This document shows positions 25,210 through 32,378 of a DNA stretch of 40,308 nucleotides, piece after piece (position 1 is the first letter of the stretch; the number at the start of each line of letters is the position of its first letter). The notes beneath the pieces are model-generated. The model was not told the DNA's origin and ran no database searches. It was given only the letters and a program-made list of their open reading frames with translations. Source of the DNA: Clostridiaceae bacterium. GTDB taxonomy: Bacteria; Bacillota; Clostridia; Oscillospirales; Acutalibacteraceae. Location of the stretch: positions 72,746 through 113,053 of the forward strand of contig JAEEWM010000005.1 in the NCBI GenBank assembly GCA_016287385.1, written 5' to 3'. Made by a program: the position numbers and the translations under genes.

Positions 25210-27027
25210 ATGCAGGCTTTGATTTTAGCAGCAGGTATGGGCAGACGCCTTAAAGAACTTACCCGAAACAACACAAAATGTATGGTCAAGGTAAACGGAG
25301 TCACTCTGATAGACAGGATGCTTCATCAGCTTGAACGTGAGCATTTTTCACGCATCGTTATCGTGGTCGGTTATGAAGGGCAAAAACTGATCGACTATAT
25401 CGGTACTTTGGATATCACTACCCCCATTGTGTATATAAATAACCCGATTTATGACAAGACAAATAATATTTATTCGCTGGCTTTGGCAAAGGAATGGCTT
25501 CTAAAAGACGATACTGTTTTGCTTGAATCCGATCTGATTTTTGAGGATTCGGTGCTCGATGTTCTTATGCAGGATCCGCGCGATACGCTCGCTTTAGTAG
25601 ATAAATACGAATCGTGGATGGACGGTACTTGTGTAAAACTGGCGGATGACGATACTATTGAGGCGTTTGTTCCGGGCAAGAAATTTAAGTTCAATGAAAT
25701 AAAAGACTATTATAAAACAGTAAATCTTTATAAATTCAGCAAGCATTTTTCAAAAACGCATTACGTACCTTTTTTGGATGCTTATCAGTCTGCTCTCGGA
25801 GAGAATGAATATTATGAACAGGTGCTTCGTGTGATCACCATGCTGGATGAGCCTGTCATTAAAGCGAAGCGGCTGGACGGTCAACACTGGTATGAGATTG
25901 ATGACATTCAGGATCTGGATATCGCAGAGTCTATTTTCACGTCCGATGAGGACGAGAGAGTAAAACTGCTTCAGGGCAGATACGGTGGATATTGGCGCTA
26001 TCCTAAATTGTTGGATTTCTGTTACCTCGTAAATCCCTATTTTCCGCCGGAAAAATTGAAGGACGAAATCCGTGCTAATTTTGACACGTTGTTGACGGAA
26101 TATCCCTCCGGCATGCGCGTAAACAGCCTGCTTGCCGCAAAGAATTTCGGTGTTAAACAGGAAAATATTTTGCTTGGCAACGGGGCGGCTGAACTTATAA
26201 AGAGCCTAATGAGCCACCTTGAAGGCAAGGTTGGATTCATCAGACCGACTTTCGATGAATATCCAAATCGTTATGATAGAGAAAACGCTGTTGATTTTAC
26301 GCCGGACAATGCGGATTATTCCTACACGGCAGATGATATAATAGAATTTTTTTCCGATAAAGACATTCAAAATATGATTGTAATAAATCCGGATAATCCG
26401 AGCGGAAACTATATCTGTAAAGCTGATCTGATCAGGCTCATAAAATGGGCGGCGGATAAACGCATAAAAATTGTTGTGGATGAATCATTCGTTGATTTTG
26501 CGGACGAAGAGAATAACACTCTGATAGAGAAGGAAATATTGTCTTCTAATCCTCATCTTTACGTTATGAAGAGTATTTCAAAGTCCTACGGAGTGCCCGG
26601 TATTCGCTTGGGCGTGCTTGCATCCGGAGATACAGAGACTATATCCAAAATGAAAAAGGATGTTGCGATCTGGAATATAAACTCTTTCGGTGAGTTTTAT
26701 ATGCAAATTGAATCAAAGTACAAAAAAGACTATGAAGCGGCATTGGTTAAGCTGAGAGCGGAACGGTCAAGATTTCAAAATGAGCTTAGCCGGGTCAGCG
26801 GAGTAAGGGTAATTCCTTCTCAGGCAAATTTTGTGATGGTTGAACTCGATGAGGAAATATCACCGGTTGAACTGCTTAAAAAACTGCTTGTAAAGTATAA
26901 TTTGCTTATCAAAGAACTTACAACAAAAACAAACGGTCGGAATTATTTAAGACTCGCGGTAAGAAACTCGGAAGAAAACGACGTGCTGGTAGCGGCTTTG
27001 ATCAATGAATTGGGTGAAATAGAATGA
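25210..27027 (+). CDS. Fusion of LicC/PntC-like cytidylyltransferase and CobD/HisC-like PLP enzyme
   Basis: A 605-residue bifunctional protein. Residues 1-245: nucleotidyltransferase with LILAAGMGRRLKELT, KCMVKVNGVTLIDRML, LLESDLIFE and HWYEIDDIQDLDIAE, the pattern of LicC/PntC-type CTP:phospho-amino-alcohol cytidylyltransferases. Residues 265-605: fold-type I PLP enzyme with NPDNPSGN (N396), DESFVDFAD (D424) and the Schiff-base lysine in SISKSYGVPGIRLG (K458). DESFVDF plus the SKSYGVPGIRLG stretch resemble CobD (threonine-phosphate decarboxylase) slightly more than HisC, to my reading. If so, it could make ethanolamine- or aminopropanol-phosphate and activate it with CTP. It overlaps the opine dehydrogenase start (ATGA). 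An AEP transaminase role is an alternative, but no phosphonate genes are present. Confidence 0.85.
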   Translation: MQALILAAGMGRRLKELTRNNTKCMVKVNGVTLIDRMLHQLEREHFSRIVIVVGYEGQKLIDYIGTLDITTPIVYINNPIYDKTNNIYSLALAKEWLLKDDTVLLESDLIFEDSVLDVLMQDPRDTLALVDKYESWMDGTCVKLADDDTIEAFVPGKKFKFNEIKDYYKTVNLYKFSKHFSKTHYVPFLDAYQSALGENEYYEQVLRVITMLDEPVIKAKRLDGQHWYEIDDIQDLDIAESIFTSDEDERVKLLQGRYGGYWRYPKLLDFCYLVNPYFPPEKLKDEIRANFDTLLTEYPSGMRVNSLLAAKNFGVKQENILLGNGAAELIKSLMSHLEGKVGFIRPTFDEYPNRYDRENAVDFTPDNADYSYTADDIIEFFSDKDIQNMIVINPDNPSGNYICKADLIRLIKWAADKRIKIVVDESFVDFADEENNTLIEKEILSSNPHLYVMKSISKSYGVPGIRLGVLASGDTETISKMKKDVAIWNINSFGEFYMQIESKYKKDYEAALVKLRAERSRFQNELSRVSGVRVIPSQANFVMVELDEEISPVELLKKLLVKYNLLIKELTTKTNGRNYLRLAVRNSEENDVLVAALINELGEIE

Positions 27028-28103
27028 GAATAACCATCGTAGGCGGTGGGAATATCGGTACTCAATTTGCGGTGCATTGTGCTGAAAAAGGCCATGAGGT
27101 TACGGTATATACATCGAAGCCCGATATTTACGAAAGACATCTGAATATTGTTGATGAAAGCGGTATTACTACGCATGAAGGCGATATCAAACTGGCAACC
27201 TTTGACCCTGAAGCCGCATTCCGCAATGCGGAATTAATTATGGTCACAATGCCGGCTATGATGATGAAAACCGTTTCAAAGATAATTTATGAACATACTG
27301 ATAGCAAACCGGTAATCGGGGTTGTTCCGGGAAACGGCGGAAGTGAGTGCGCTTTTCGAAAATGCATTGAACGCGGAAACGTTTTCTTTGGGATTGAAAG
27401 AGTGCCGGCTATTGCGCGTCTTGTGGAAAAAGGCAAAACCGTGAGGTCGATCGGTTACCGTGAAGAACTTCACGTTGCGGCTCTGCCGAAAAAATACGCT
27501 GAGGAGTGCGCCGAGTTGATCGGCGGTATTTTCGATAAAAAAACAACGGCAATCCCTAACTTTTTAAATCTGACGATGACGCCCTCTAATCCGATTTTGC
27601 ATACGGCGAGACTAAAAACATTGTTTGGCGACTGGCATGAGGGTGTTGTATATCAATCGGTGCCGCTGTTCTATGAAGATTGGGATAATGCTTCTTCAGA
27701 ACTCTTAATCGCATGTGATGAGGAAGTGCAAAAGATTTGTCGGGCTTTGCCTAAGTTTGAACTACGGTTTGTAAAATCGCTGCGTATACACTATGAAAGC
27801 CCCACACCTGAGGCAATGACGGAGAAGATTTCGTCAATACCGGCATTCAAGGGCATAACAACGCCTGTTGTTGCAGTTGACGGTGGTTTCATTCCCGATT
27901 TGCATTCCCGGTACTTTACTGCGGATTTTTCTTACGGACTTACAATCATCAGGCAGGTGGCGGAGTTTGCCGGGGTAACGACCCCGAATATTGATGAGAC
28001 CATTGCATGGTATCATGGTATTATGGCGGAAAAAGATGAGTTCCGTTTTGAAGATTACGGAATTACAGGCAGAAACGCCTTTGCTGATTTTTATTTAATG
28101 TAA
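27024..28103 (+). CDS. Opine (octopine/nopaline) dehydrogenase family protein
   Basis: A 359-residue NAD(P)-dependent enzyme. N-terminal Rossmann: ITIVGGGNIGTQFAVHCAEK with GGGNIG at 7-12. The middle has NGGSECAFR. The C-terminal octopine-dehydrogenase domain carries the catalytic-type motif TPSNPILHTARL with His at about 193, and IPAFKGITTP further on. Members reductively join an amino group to a 2-keto acid, giving N-(carboxyalkyl) amines. Its start overlaps the fused enzyme's stop, so the two are translated together. A linked role, N-alkylating the small amine made there, is likely. Substrate not determined. Confidence 0.85.
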   Translation: MRITIVGGGNIGTQFAVHCAEKGHEVTVYTSKPDIYERHLNIVDESGITTHEGDIKLATFDPEAAFRNAELIMVTMPAMMMKTVSKIIYEHTDSKPVIGVVPGNGGSECAFRKCIERGNVFFGIERVPAIARLVEKGKTVRSIGYREELHVAALPKKYAEECAELIGGIFDKKTTAIPNFLNLTMTPSNPILHTARLKTLFGDWHEGVVYQSVPLFYEDWDNASSELLIACDEEVQKICRALPKFELRFVKSLRIHYESPTPEAMTEKISSIPAFKGITTPVVAVDGGFIPDLHSRYFTADFSYGLTIIRQVAEFAGVTTPNIDETIAWYHGIMAEKDEFRFEDYGITGRNAFADFYLM

Positions 28104-28265
28104 TTACGCTCTTTAATGTGCAAAGAGAGCATTACGCAAATTTCATTTATAGCGTATGAATTGACAGCATCTTATCATTACCGGCAGAGAAAGCGATAAG
28201 ACGTGCCACCAAGAAGCCGGCAGTAGCTATGTATCGGGCGAACTTTTAACGGAAAGGCATTGATT
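28104..28265 (+). other. Intergenic stretch with possible RNA structure
   Basis: This 162-base gap is the longest inside the second unit of the locus. A TTGACA (28161-28166) has no matching -10 at 16-19 bases. Inverted elements include GCTCTTT/AAAGAG (28108-28114 with 28122-28127), CTTATC/GATAAG (28171-28176 with 28195-28200) and CCGGC/GCCGG (28181-28185 with 28216-28220). No T run follows, so no clear terminator. I recognise no riboswitch. Confidence 0.3.
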
Positions 28266-29069
28266 ATGAATCACAACAAGGTTGCATTATTGATATTGTC
28301 ATGTGATAAGTTTTCGGATTTGTGGGAAGGTCATATAAAATTGCTTGATAAGAATTGGCCTGACAGAAATATGGAGACATATATTGTTACTGATAAAGAA
28401 ACAGAAATTACTTTTCCCGGCATAAATATTATTTCCGCAGGATCTGATAGCGAATGGTCTCAGCGCCTGTATTATGCACTCGATTTGATAACAACCGAAT
28501 ATGTTTTTGTGGTGTTGGATGACTACTATTTGGTAGATAAAGTGTCAAACGGCGTTATTGAATCTTTGCTGACTGCTATGGATTCAAACGATCTGGATTA
28601 TATTAGGTTGTATAAGCGCCCCAAAAGAGGTTCATTAGGACCCGTCCCGGGTTGTGAAATGCTTAATAAAATCGATACAAATATTACATATACTGTCAAC
28701 TTGTATGCCGGTTTGTGGAAACGCGATTTTTTGAAGTCTGCGGCGCGTGCACCGGTGAATGCCTGGAAATTTGAGGTTTCCTTATCCCGCCATGCTAAAG
28801 AGTATAATGCGAATTGTTGTGTTTGCAAAGCAAATGTGTATAAGATACTTGACGTTGTGAGAAAAGGTAAAATCCTCCATAAGGCGGCAAGGTATTTTAA
28901 AAATAATCCCGGTATATATGCCGGGGATCGGGAAATACAATCCTGGAGTTATGAGATAAGACTCAACATCAAAACGTGGATCGGTAGGATTTTTCCGAGG
29001 TGGGCAAATGAGCTTTTCAGAGTAATATTGAGAAAGTTCGGATATCATTTTTACCGTGACGATGTATAA
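28266..29069 (+). CDS. Glycosyltransferase-like protein (paralogue of 12448-13260)
   Basis: A 267-residue protein. ATG 28266 is preferred over TTG 28260 because GGAAAGG lies eight bases upstream. It shares with the protein at 12448 the ordered blocks ILSCDKFSDLW, FVVLDDYYLVDK, DYIRLYKR, YTVNLYAGLWKRDFL, NAWKFEVSLSRH, ILDVVRKGKILHKAARY and a basic C-terminus. Function probably the same: a GT-A-like transferase with a DD pair near residue 87. Its base composition is visibly lower in GC than the earlier copy, so it was not formed by recent local duplication. Confidence 0.75.
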   Translation: MNHNKVALLILSCDKFSDLWEGHIKLLDKNWPDRNMETYIVTDKETEITFPGINIISAGSDSEWSQRLYYALDLITTEYVFVVLDDYYLVDKVSNGVIESLLTAMDSNDLDYIRLYKRPKRGSLGPVPGCEMLNKIDTNITYTVNLYAGLWKRDFLKSAARAPVNAWKFEVSLSRHAKEYNANCCVCKANVYKILDVVRKGKILHKAARYFKNNPGIYAGDREIQSWSYEIRLNIKTWIGRIFPRWANELFRVILRKFGYHFYRDDV

Positions 29070-29092
29070 ATCTCCGCTTGCTCTCATATAAT
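29064..29092 (+). promoter_or_regulatory. Candidate sigma-E promoter of spoIIID
   Basis: CATATAAT (29085-29092) differs by one base from the sporulation sigma-E -10 consensus CATACAAT. A weak -35 GTATAAA lies 14 bases upstream. Transcription from here would begin shortly before the AGGAG at 29109. In B. subtilis spoIIID is sigma-E controlled, so the site is plausible but not certain. Confidence 0.4.
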
Positions 29093-29119
29093 TTACCAAG
29101 TCCTTTTAGGAGTGGTGAT

Positions 29120-29368
29120 ATGAGAGAGCTTACTCACAGGCGGCCGCGGGTGCTCGGTGAATATATATGCGAGACCGGGGCGACTGTTCGTGCGGCGGCA
29201 AAGGTTTTTTGCGTGAGCAAATCAACGGTACATAAAGACGTTACCGAGCGCCTTTCAAAAGAAGACCCCGAGCTTTATAAGAAAGTAAAAACGGTGCTTG
29301 AAAAAAACAAGTCCGAGCGGCATATCCGCGGCGGTATGGCAACGCGCCGTAAGTATAAAGGTGAATAA
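29120..29368 (+). CDS. spoIIID: Sporulation transcriptional regulator SpoIIID
   Basis: An 82-residue DNA-binding protein. ATG 29120 has AGGAGTGGTG upstream; the longer frame from 29078 lacks support. It contains RRPRVLGEYICETGATVRAA followed by the helix-turn-helix segment VFCVSKSTVHKDVTERL, the hallmark of SpoIIID, which regulates mother-cell genes after engulfment begins. Its presence marks the organism as a spore former. It is a monocistronic unit bounded by a bidirectional terminator. Confidence 0.95.
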   Translation: MRELTHRRPRVLGEYICETGATVRAAAKVFCVSKSTVHKDVTERLSKEDPELYKKVKTVLEKNKSERHIRGGMATRRKYKGE

Positions 29369-29372
29369 CTAA

Positions 29373-29407
29373 AACCCGGCGAGAGAATACTCGCCGGGTT
29401 ATCTTTT
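29373..29407. terminator. Bidirectional terminator between spoIIID and nth
   Basis: A perfect 11-bp stem (29373-29383 with 29390-29400) has a six-base loop. On the plus strand it is followed by a T-rich tail after ATC. On the minus strand TTTT follows the stem, so it can serve the convergent nth transcript as well. Confidence 0.8.
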
Positions 29408-29415
29408 TGAATATG

Positions 29416-30048
29416 CTATTTTATATTTGACGATGGGCAAATGCCGTTTATCGGGCATCGCTCACAAAAGGTCTTTCGCGCCGTGCAGATATCCCTGCCG
29501 AAAAGCACCGCACGGTGGCAGAAATCACTTGATTTTTCGGGCGGCAAAAGCTTTATCATTTCTCTTTCGACCTTTATCGGGTCTTTTGTTTTTACAAGAC
29601 CCAAACGGTTACAGAGTCTTATAAAATGCGTGTCGCAAACCACCGCGGGTTTGCCGTAAATATCGCCGCAAACAAGATTTGCGGTTTTTCTGCCCACGCC
29701 GGAAAGGGTGGTAAGCTCTTCTATGGTATCAGGCACCCTGCCGCCGAAATCGGCGGTTATTTTTTTGCCTATTTCTATGAGGTCGCGCGCTTTCGTCTTA
29801 AAAAGTCCGCAGCTTTTTATAAGCTCTTCAACCTCGCCGACGTCAGCCGCCGCCATACTTTCGGCGTCGGGAAAACGGTCAAACAACGCCGGCGTTACCT
29901 GATTTACTCTCGCGTCGGTACACTGGGCGGAAAGCCGCGTTGCGACGAGCAGTTGAAAAGCGTCGGTATATGTAAGCGAGCATACGGCATCGGGATATAA
30001 AGCTTCGAGCGCCTCTACCGCCGCTACTGCCAGATCGCGTTTACGCAT
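29416..30048 (-). CDS. nth: Endonuclease III
   Basis: A 210-residue DNA glycosylase/AP lyase for oxidised pyrimidines. It shows LLVATRLSAQCTDARVNQV, the helix-hairpin-helix with catalytic Lys (LSGVGRKTANLV), the catalytic Asp in VVCDTHFIRLCNRLG and the 4Fe-4S cluster motif C-x6-C-x2-C-x5-C at the C-terminus (CTARKTFCERCPINGIC). Length is as expected. It overlaps the end of the upstream membrane-protein gene by eight bases, so both are co-transcribed from the minus-strand promoter near 31180. Confidence 0.97.
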   Translation of the reverse strand: MRKRDLAVAAVEALEALYPDAVCSLTYTDAFQLLVATRLSAQCTDARVNQVTPALFDRFPDAESMAAADVGEVEELIKSCGLFKTKARDLIEIGKKITADFGGRVPDTIEELTTLSGVGRKTANLVCGDIYGKPAVVCDTHFIRLCNRLGLVKTKDPIKVEREMIKLLPPEKSSDFCHRAVLFGRDICTARKTFCERCPINGICPSSNIK

Positions 30049-31111
30049 GGGAGATATCCTTTAACTTCATATCGCCGCTCTTTATAAGTCCGAGCTTTCG
30101 CATACCCTCGGCAATACCGAAGCAGAGCGCCGCGGGAAGAATAAAGTGCATAACGATTATTTCGATTACAGCCACCGCGCCGGATGTGCCCGCCGCGGTC
30201 ATGGCGGCGTAACACTGCATCTGACCCACAAATCCCGCCGAGCCCATACCGGAGCCGACCGGGTTGCTAACCATTTTGAGCGCCGCCGAGGAGAGCGGAC
30301 CGAGCACCGCGCTCGCAATTATGCTCGGAAGCCAGATAAGCGGCCGCTTTACAATGTTCGGCATTTGAAGCATGGAGGTGCCGACACCCTGCGCCACAAG
30401 ACCGCCGAATTTGTTTTCTCTGTAACTGATGACCGCAAAGCCGACCATATTACAGCAGCAGCCTATAGTCGCGGCGCCCGCCGCGAGACCGCCTATCCCC
30501 ATTGAAATTCCTATGGCGGCGGAGGAGATGGGCAGAGTAAGCAGTATTCCCATAATTACCGATACCGCCATACCGCCCAAAATCGGGTACTTTTCAACGT
30601 TGATGTTTACAAGTTCTCCGATAAAATTCATAGCCGAGGAAATGTAGGGGCCGATGAGCAGACCGACTATACATCCCGCAAGTATGCAGCAGAGAGGCGT
30701 GAGTATTATTTCAAGCTTTGTTTTGCCGGAAACAAGCGAGCCGATTTCTATTGCGACGTATGCGGCGATAAACGCGCCGAGCGGTTCGCCGAATTTGTTT
30801 GCCGCAAGCAGATCTTCGATTACGGGGAAAGCGCCCGCGATACCGGCGACCGCGGCGGAAGCCGTGGTAAGCGGCGAAGCTTTAAGCTTTACCGCAACGC
30901 CCACGCCTATGCCGGCGCCCGTGATTTTTTTTGCGGCGAAAGCAATAACGGCAAAGTAATCAGCAACATTTGCCGCGAACGAACCGGGTATGCTTCCGAT
31001 AAGCGCGCCTATCTGACCTATTATCGTGCCGATAATAAGCGTTGAAAACAGGCCGTACGCCATGCCGGAAAGCCCGTCGATAAACAGTCGGTTAAGATAT
31101 TTTTTAATCAT
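30041..31111 (-). CDS. PTS EIIC-like membrane transporter (PTS_EIIC_2 family)
   Basis: About 356 residues, polytopic (around ten hydrophobic segments) and rich in Gly/Ala/Ile. Features of this family are FIDGLSGMAYGLFSTLIIGT near the N-terminus, AVKLKASPLTTASAAVAG, VGTSMLQMPNIVKRPLIW and the Gly-rich MVSNPVGSGMGSAGFVGQ. No EIIA/EIIB or HPr partners are encoded here, so whether it works as a phosphotransferase transporter is unclear. ATG 31111 is preferred over GTG 31117, since AAGGTGATGAG lies just before it. Confidence 0.8.
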   Translation of the reverse strand: MIKKYLNRLFIDGLSGMAYGLFSTLIIGTIIGQIGALIGSIPGSFAANVADYFAVIAFAAKKITGAGIGVGVAVKLKASPLTTASAAVAGIAGAFPVIEDLLAANKFGEPLGAFIAAYVAIEIGSLVSGKTKLEIILTPLCCILAGCIVGLLIGPYISSAMNFIGELVNINVEKYPILGGMAVSVIMGILLTLPISSAAIGISMGIGGLAAGAATIGCCCNMVGFAVISYRENKFGGLVAQGVGTSMLQMPNIVKRPLIWLPSIIASAVLGPLSSAALKMVSNPVGSGMGSAGFVGQMQCYAAMTAAGTSGAVAVIEIIVMHFILPAALCFGIAEGMRKLGLIKSGDMKLKDISHA

Positions 31112-31151
31112 TCCCACTCATCACCTTGCAGAATATTTGAATTTTAACAAA

Positions 31152-31180
31152 ATTATACCCGTAAAGCAGGGTTAAGTCAA
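31152..31180 (-). promoter_or_regulatory. Consensus minus-strand promoter of the PTS-nth operon
   Basis: Read on the minus strand: TTGACT (31180-31175), a 17-base spacer and TATAAT (31157-31152), about 40 bases before the start codon. Confidence 0.85.
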
Positions 31181-31213
31181 GTGAAAAAAGGTATAAATAT
31201 CGTATCTTATTAC

Positions 31214-31242
31214 TTGCAAAAACATACATATTGTGCTAAAAT
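31214..31242 (+). promoter_or_regulatory. Plus-strand promoter of the phosphatase-ruvX-tepA-ftsK run
   Basis: TTGCAA (31214-31219), a 17-base spacer and TAAAAT (31237-31242). It is divergent from the PTS promoter and placed just before the phosphatase gene. Confidence 0.6.
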
Positions 31243-31254
31243 GTTATCGGGTGT

Positions 31255-31920
31255 ATGTGTATGACAAAAATTTACGTGGTAAGGCACTGTGAAGCGGCGG
31301 GCAATCATGAACGCCTTTTTCAGGGCACTACCGATTGTGATATAACCGAACTCGGGCAAAAACAGCTTGAACTTTTAAGCGGGCGTTTTGCGGATATACC
31401 GTTGGACGCCGTTTATACGAGCCCTCTTATCCGCGCCCGCAAAACCGCCGAAGCGTTAAAGGCAAACAGAGATATTAAAATCACCGTTCTCAAAGACCTT
31501 GCCGAAATCAACGGCGGTATTCTCGAAGCAAAGCCGTTTATGCCCACTATAAGGAGCATACCGGGACTTGCGGAAATATGGAACAATTCGCCCGAGGATT
31601 TTTATCCCGAGGGCGGCGAACCGATGAGGGAAGCGTACGGGCGCATTTGGAACGCCATAGAGCTTATAGCGAGGGAAAACGCGGGTAAAGCGGTGGCGGT
31701 CGCCTCGCACGGCGGGGTCATAAGATGCCTTAACTGCCGCCTGCTTTACGGCGATATCCACCGTCTTAAAGATACGCCCTGGTGCGAGAATACTTCGGTA
31801 TCGCTTGTAACTTTTGACGGTGAGTCCGGCTTTAAGCTTGAATATATGAACGACCACGCGCACTTACCCGATGAACTGCTGCCGAAACGCAGCAGACTGG
31901 CGGAGGTTTGTACCGAGTGA
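31255..31920 (+). CDS. Histidine phosphatase family protein (phosphoglycerate mutase-like)
   Basis: A 221-residue cytosolic phosphatase. The catalytic RHG-type motif is VVRHCEAAGN near the N-terminus (RHC rather than RHG), with FQGTTDCDITELGQKQ, YTSPLIRARKTAEAL and the second catalytic His in VASHGGVIRCL. The Cys instead of Gly after the catalytic His is a mild oddity. Substrate unknown; homologues include alpha-ribazole phosphatase-like and 2-phosphoglycerate mutase-like enzymes. Start ATG 31255 or 31261; ribosome site weak (GGG). Confidence 0.88.
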   Translation: MCMTKIYVVRHCEAAGNHERLFQGTTDCDITELGQKQLELLSGRFADIPLDAVYTSPLIRARKTAEALKANRDIKITVLKDLAEINGGILEAKPFMPTIRSIPGLAEIWNNSPEDFYPEGGEPMREAYGRIWNAIELIARENAGKAVAVASHGGVIRCLNCRLLYGDIHRLKDTPWCENTSVSLVTFDGESGFKLEYMNDHAHLPDELLPKRSRLAEVCTE

Positions 31921-32330
31921 TAATAATGGCTGTTGATTTGGGACTTGTACGGACGGGGCTTGCTGTTTCTGACAGCGGCGAGGCGTTCGCTTTCCCGCGG
32001 GACGTAATAACCGAGCGCAATGAGGAAAAGCTGATAGAAAAAATATGCGCCGCGGCAAAAGAGTACGGCGCCGGGCGTATCGTCGCGGGACTTCCGAAGA
32101 ATATGGACGGCTCGCTCGGCGAACGTGCGCTCGCCTGCGAAAGAATAGCAAAAAAAATAGAGGAAAAATCCGGAATCGAAACCGTGATGTTTGACGAGCG
32201 GTGCACCACGCTTTCGGCTCACACCTATCTCAATATGAACGACGTGCGCGGCAAGAAACGCAAGGAAACGGTTGACGCCGTCGCCGCCACCGTGATTCTG
32301 GAGGATTATTTGCGCTCGATAAAAAAATAA
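31917..32330 (+). CDS. ruvX: Holliday junction resolvase-like protein RuvX (YqgF)
   Basis: A 137-residue RNase H-fold protein. GTG 31917 is chosen since GGAGG lies at 31902-31906 and it overlaps the upstream TGA. Motifs: MAVDLGLVRTGLAVSD, VAGLPKNMDGSLG, FDERCTT and DAVAATVILEDYL, all standard for RuvX/YqgF, which acts in rRNA 5'-end processing and possibly DNA junction resolution. It is translationally coupled to the phosphatase gene. Confidence 0.95.
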   Translation: MIIMAVDLGLVRTGLAVSDSGEAFAFPRDVITERNEEKLIEKICAAAKEYGAGRIVAGLPKNMDGSLGERALACERIAKKIEEKSGIETVMFDERCTTLSAHTYLNMNDVRGKKRKETVDAVAATVILEDYLRSIKK

Positions 32331-32350
32331 TGTGTAAGCGGCGGTGTTTT

Positions 32351-32371
32351 CTCCGATAATACTATCGGAGG
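32351..32371 (+). promoter_or_regulatory. Hairpin covering the ribosome binding site of the tepA-like gene
   Basis: A perfect 8-bp stem (32351-32358 with 32363-32370), with loop ATAC, contains most of the GGAGG (32367-32371) that precedes the ATG at 32379. No T run follows, so it is not a terminator. It could restrict translation initiation. Confidence 0.5.
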
Positions 32372-32378
32372 CGATACC

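Noticed and set aside
25210-28103. Phosphonate (2-aminoethylphosphonate) pathway with PntC
   Set aside because: PepM and phosphonopyruvate decarboxylase are not in the window, and the PLP domain is HisC/CobD-like rather than class V. It is kept only as an alternative.
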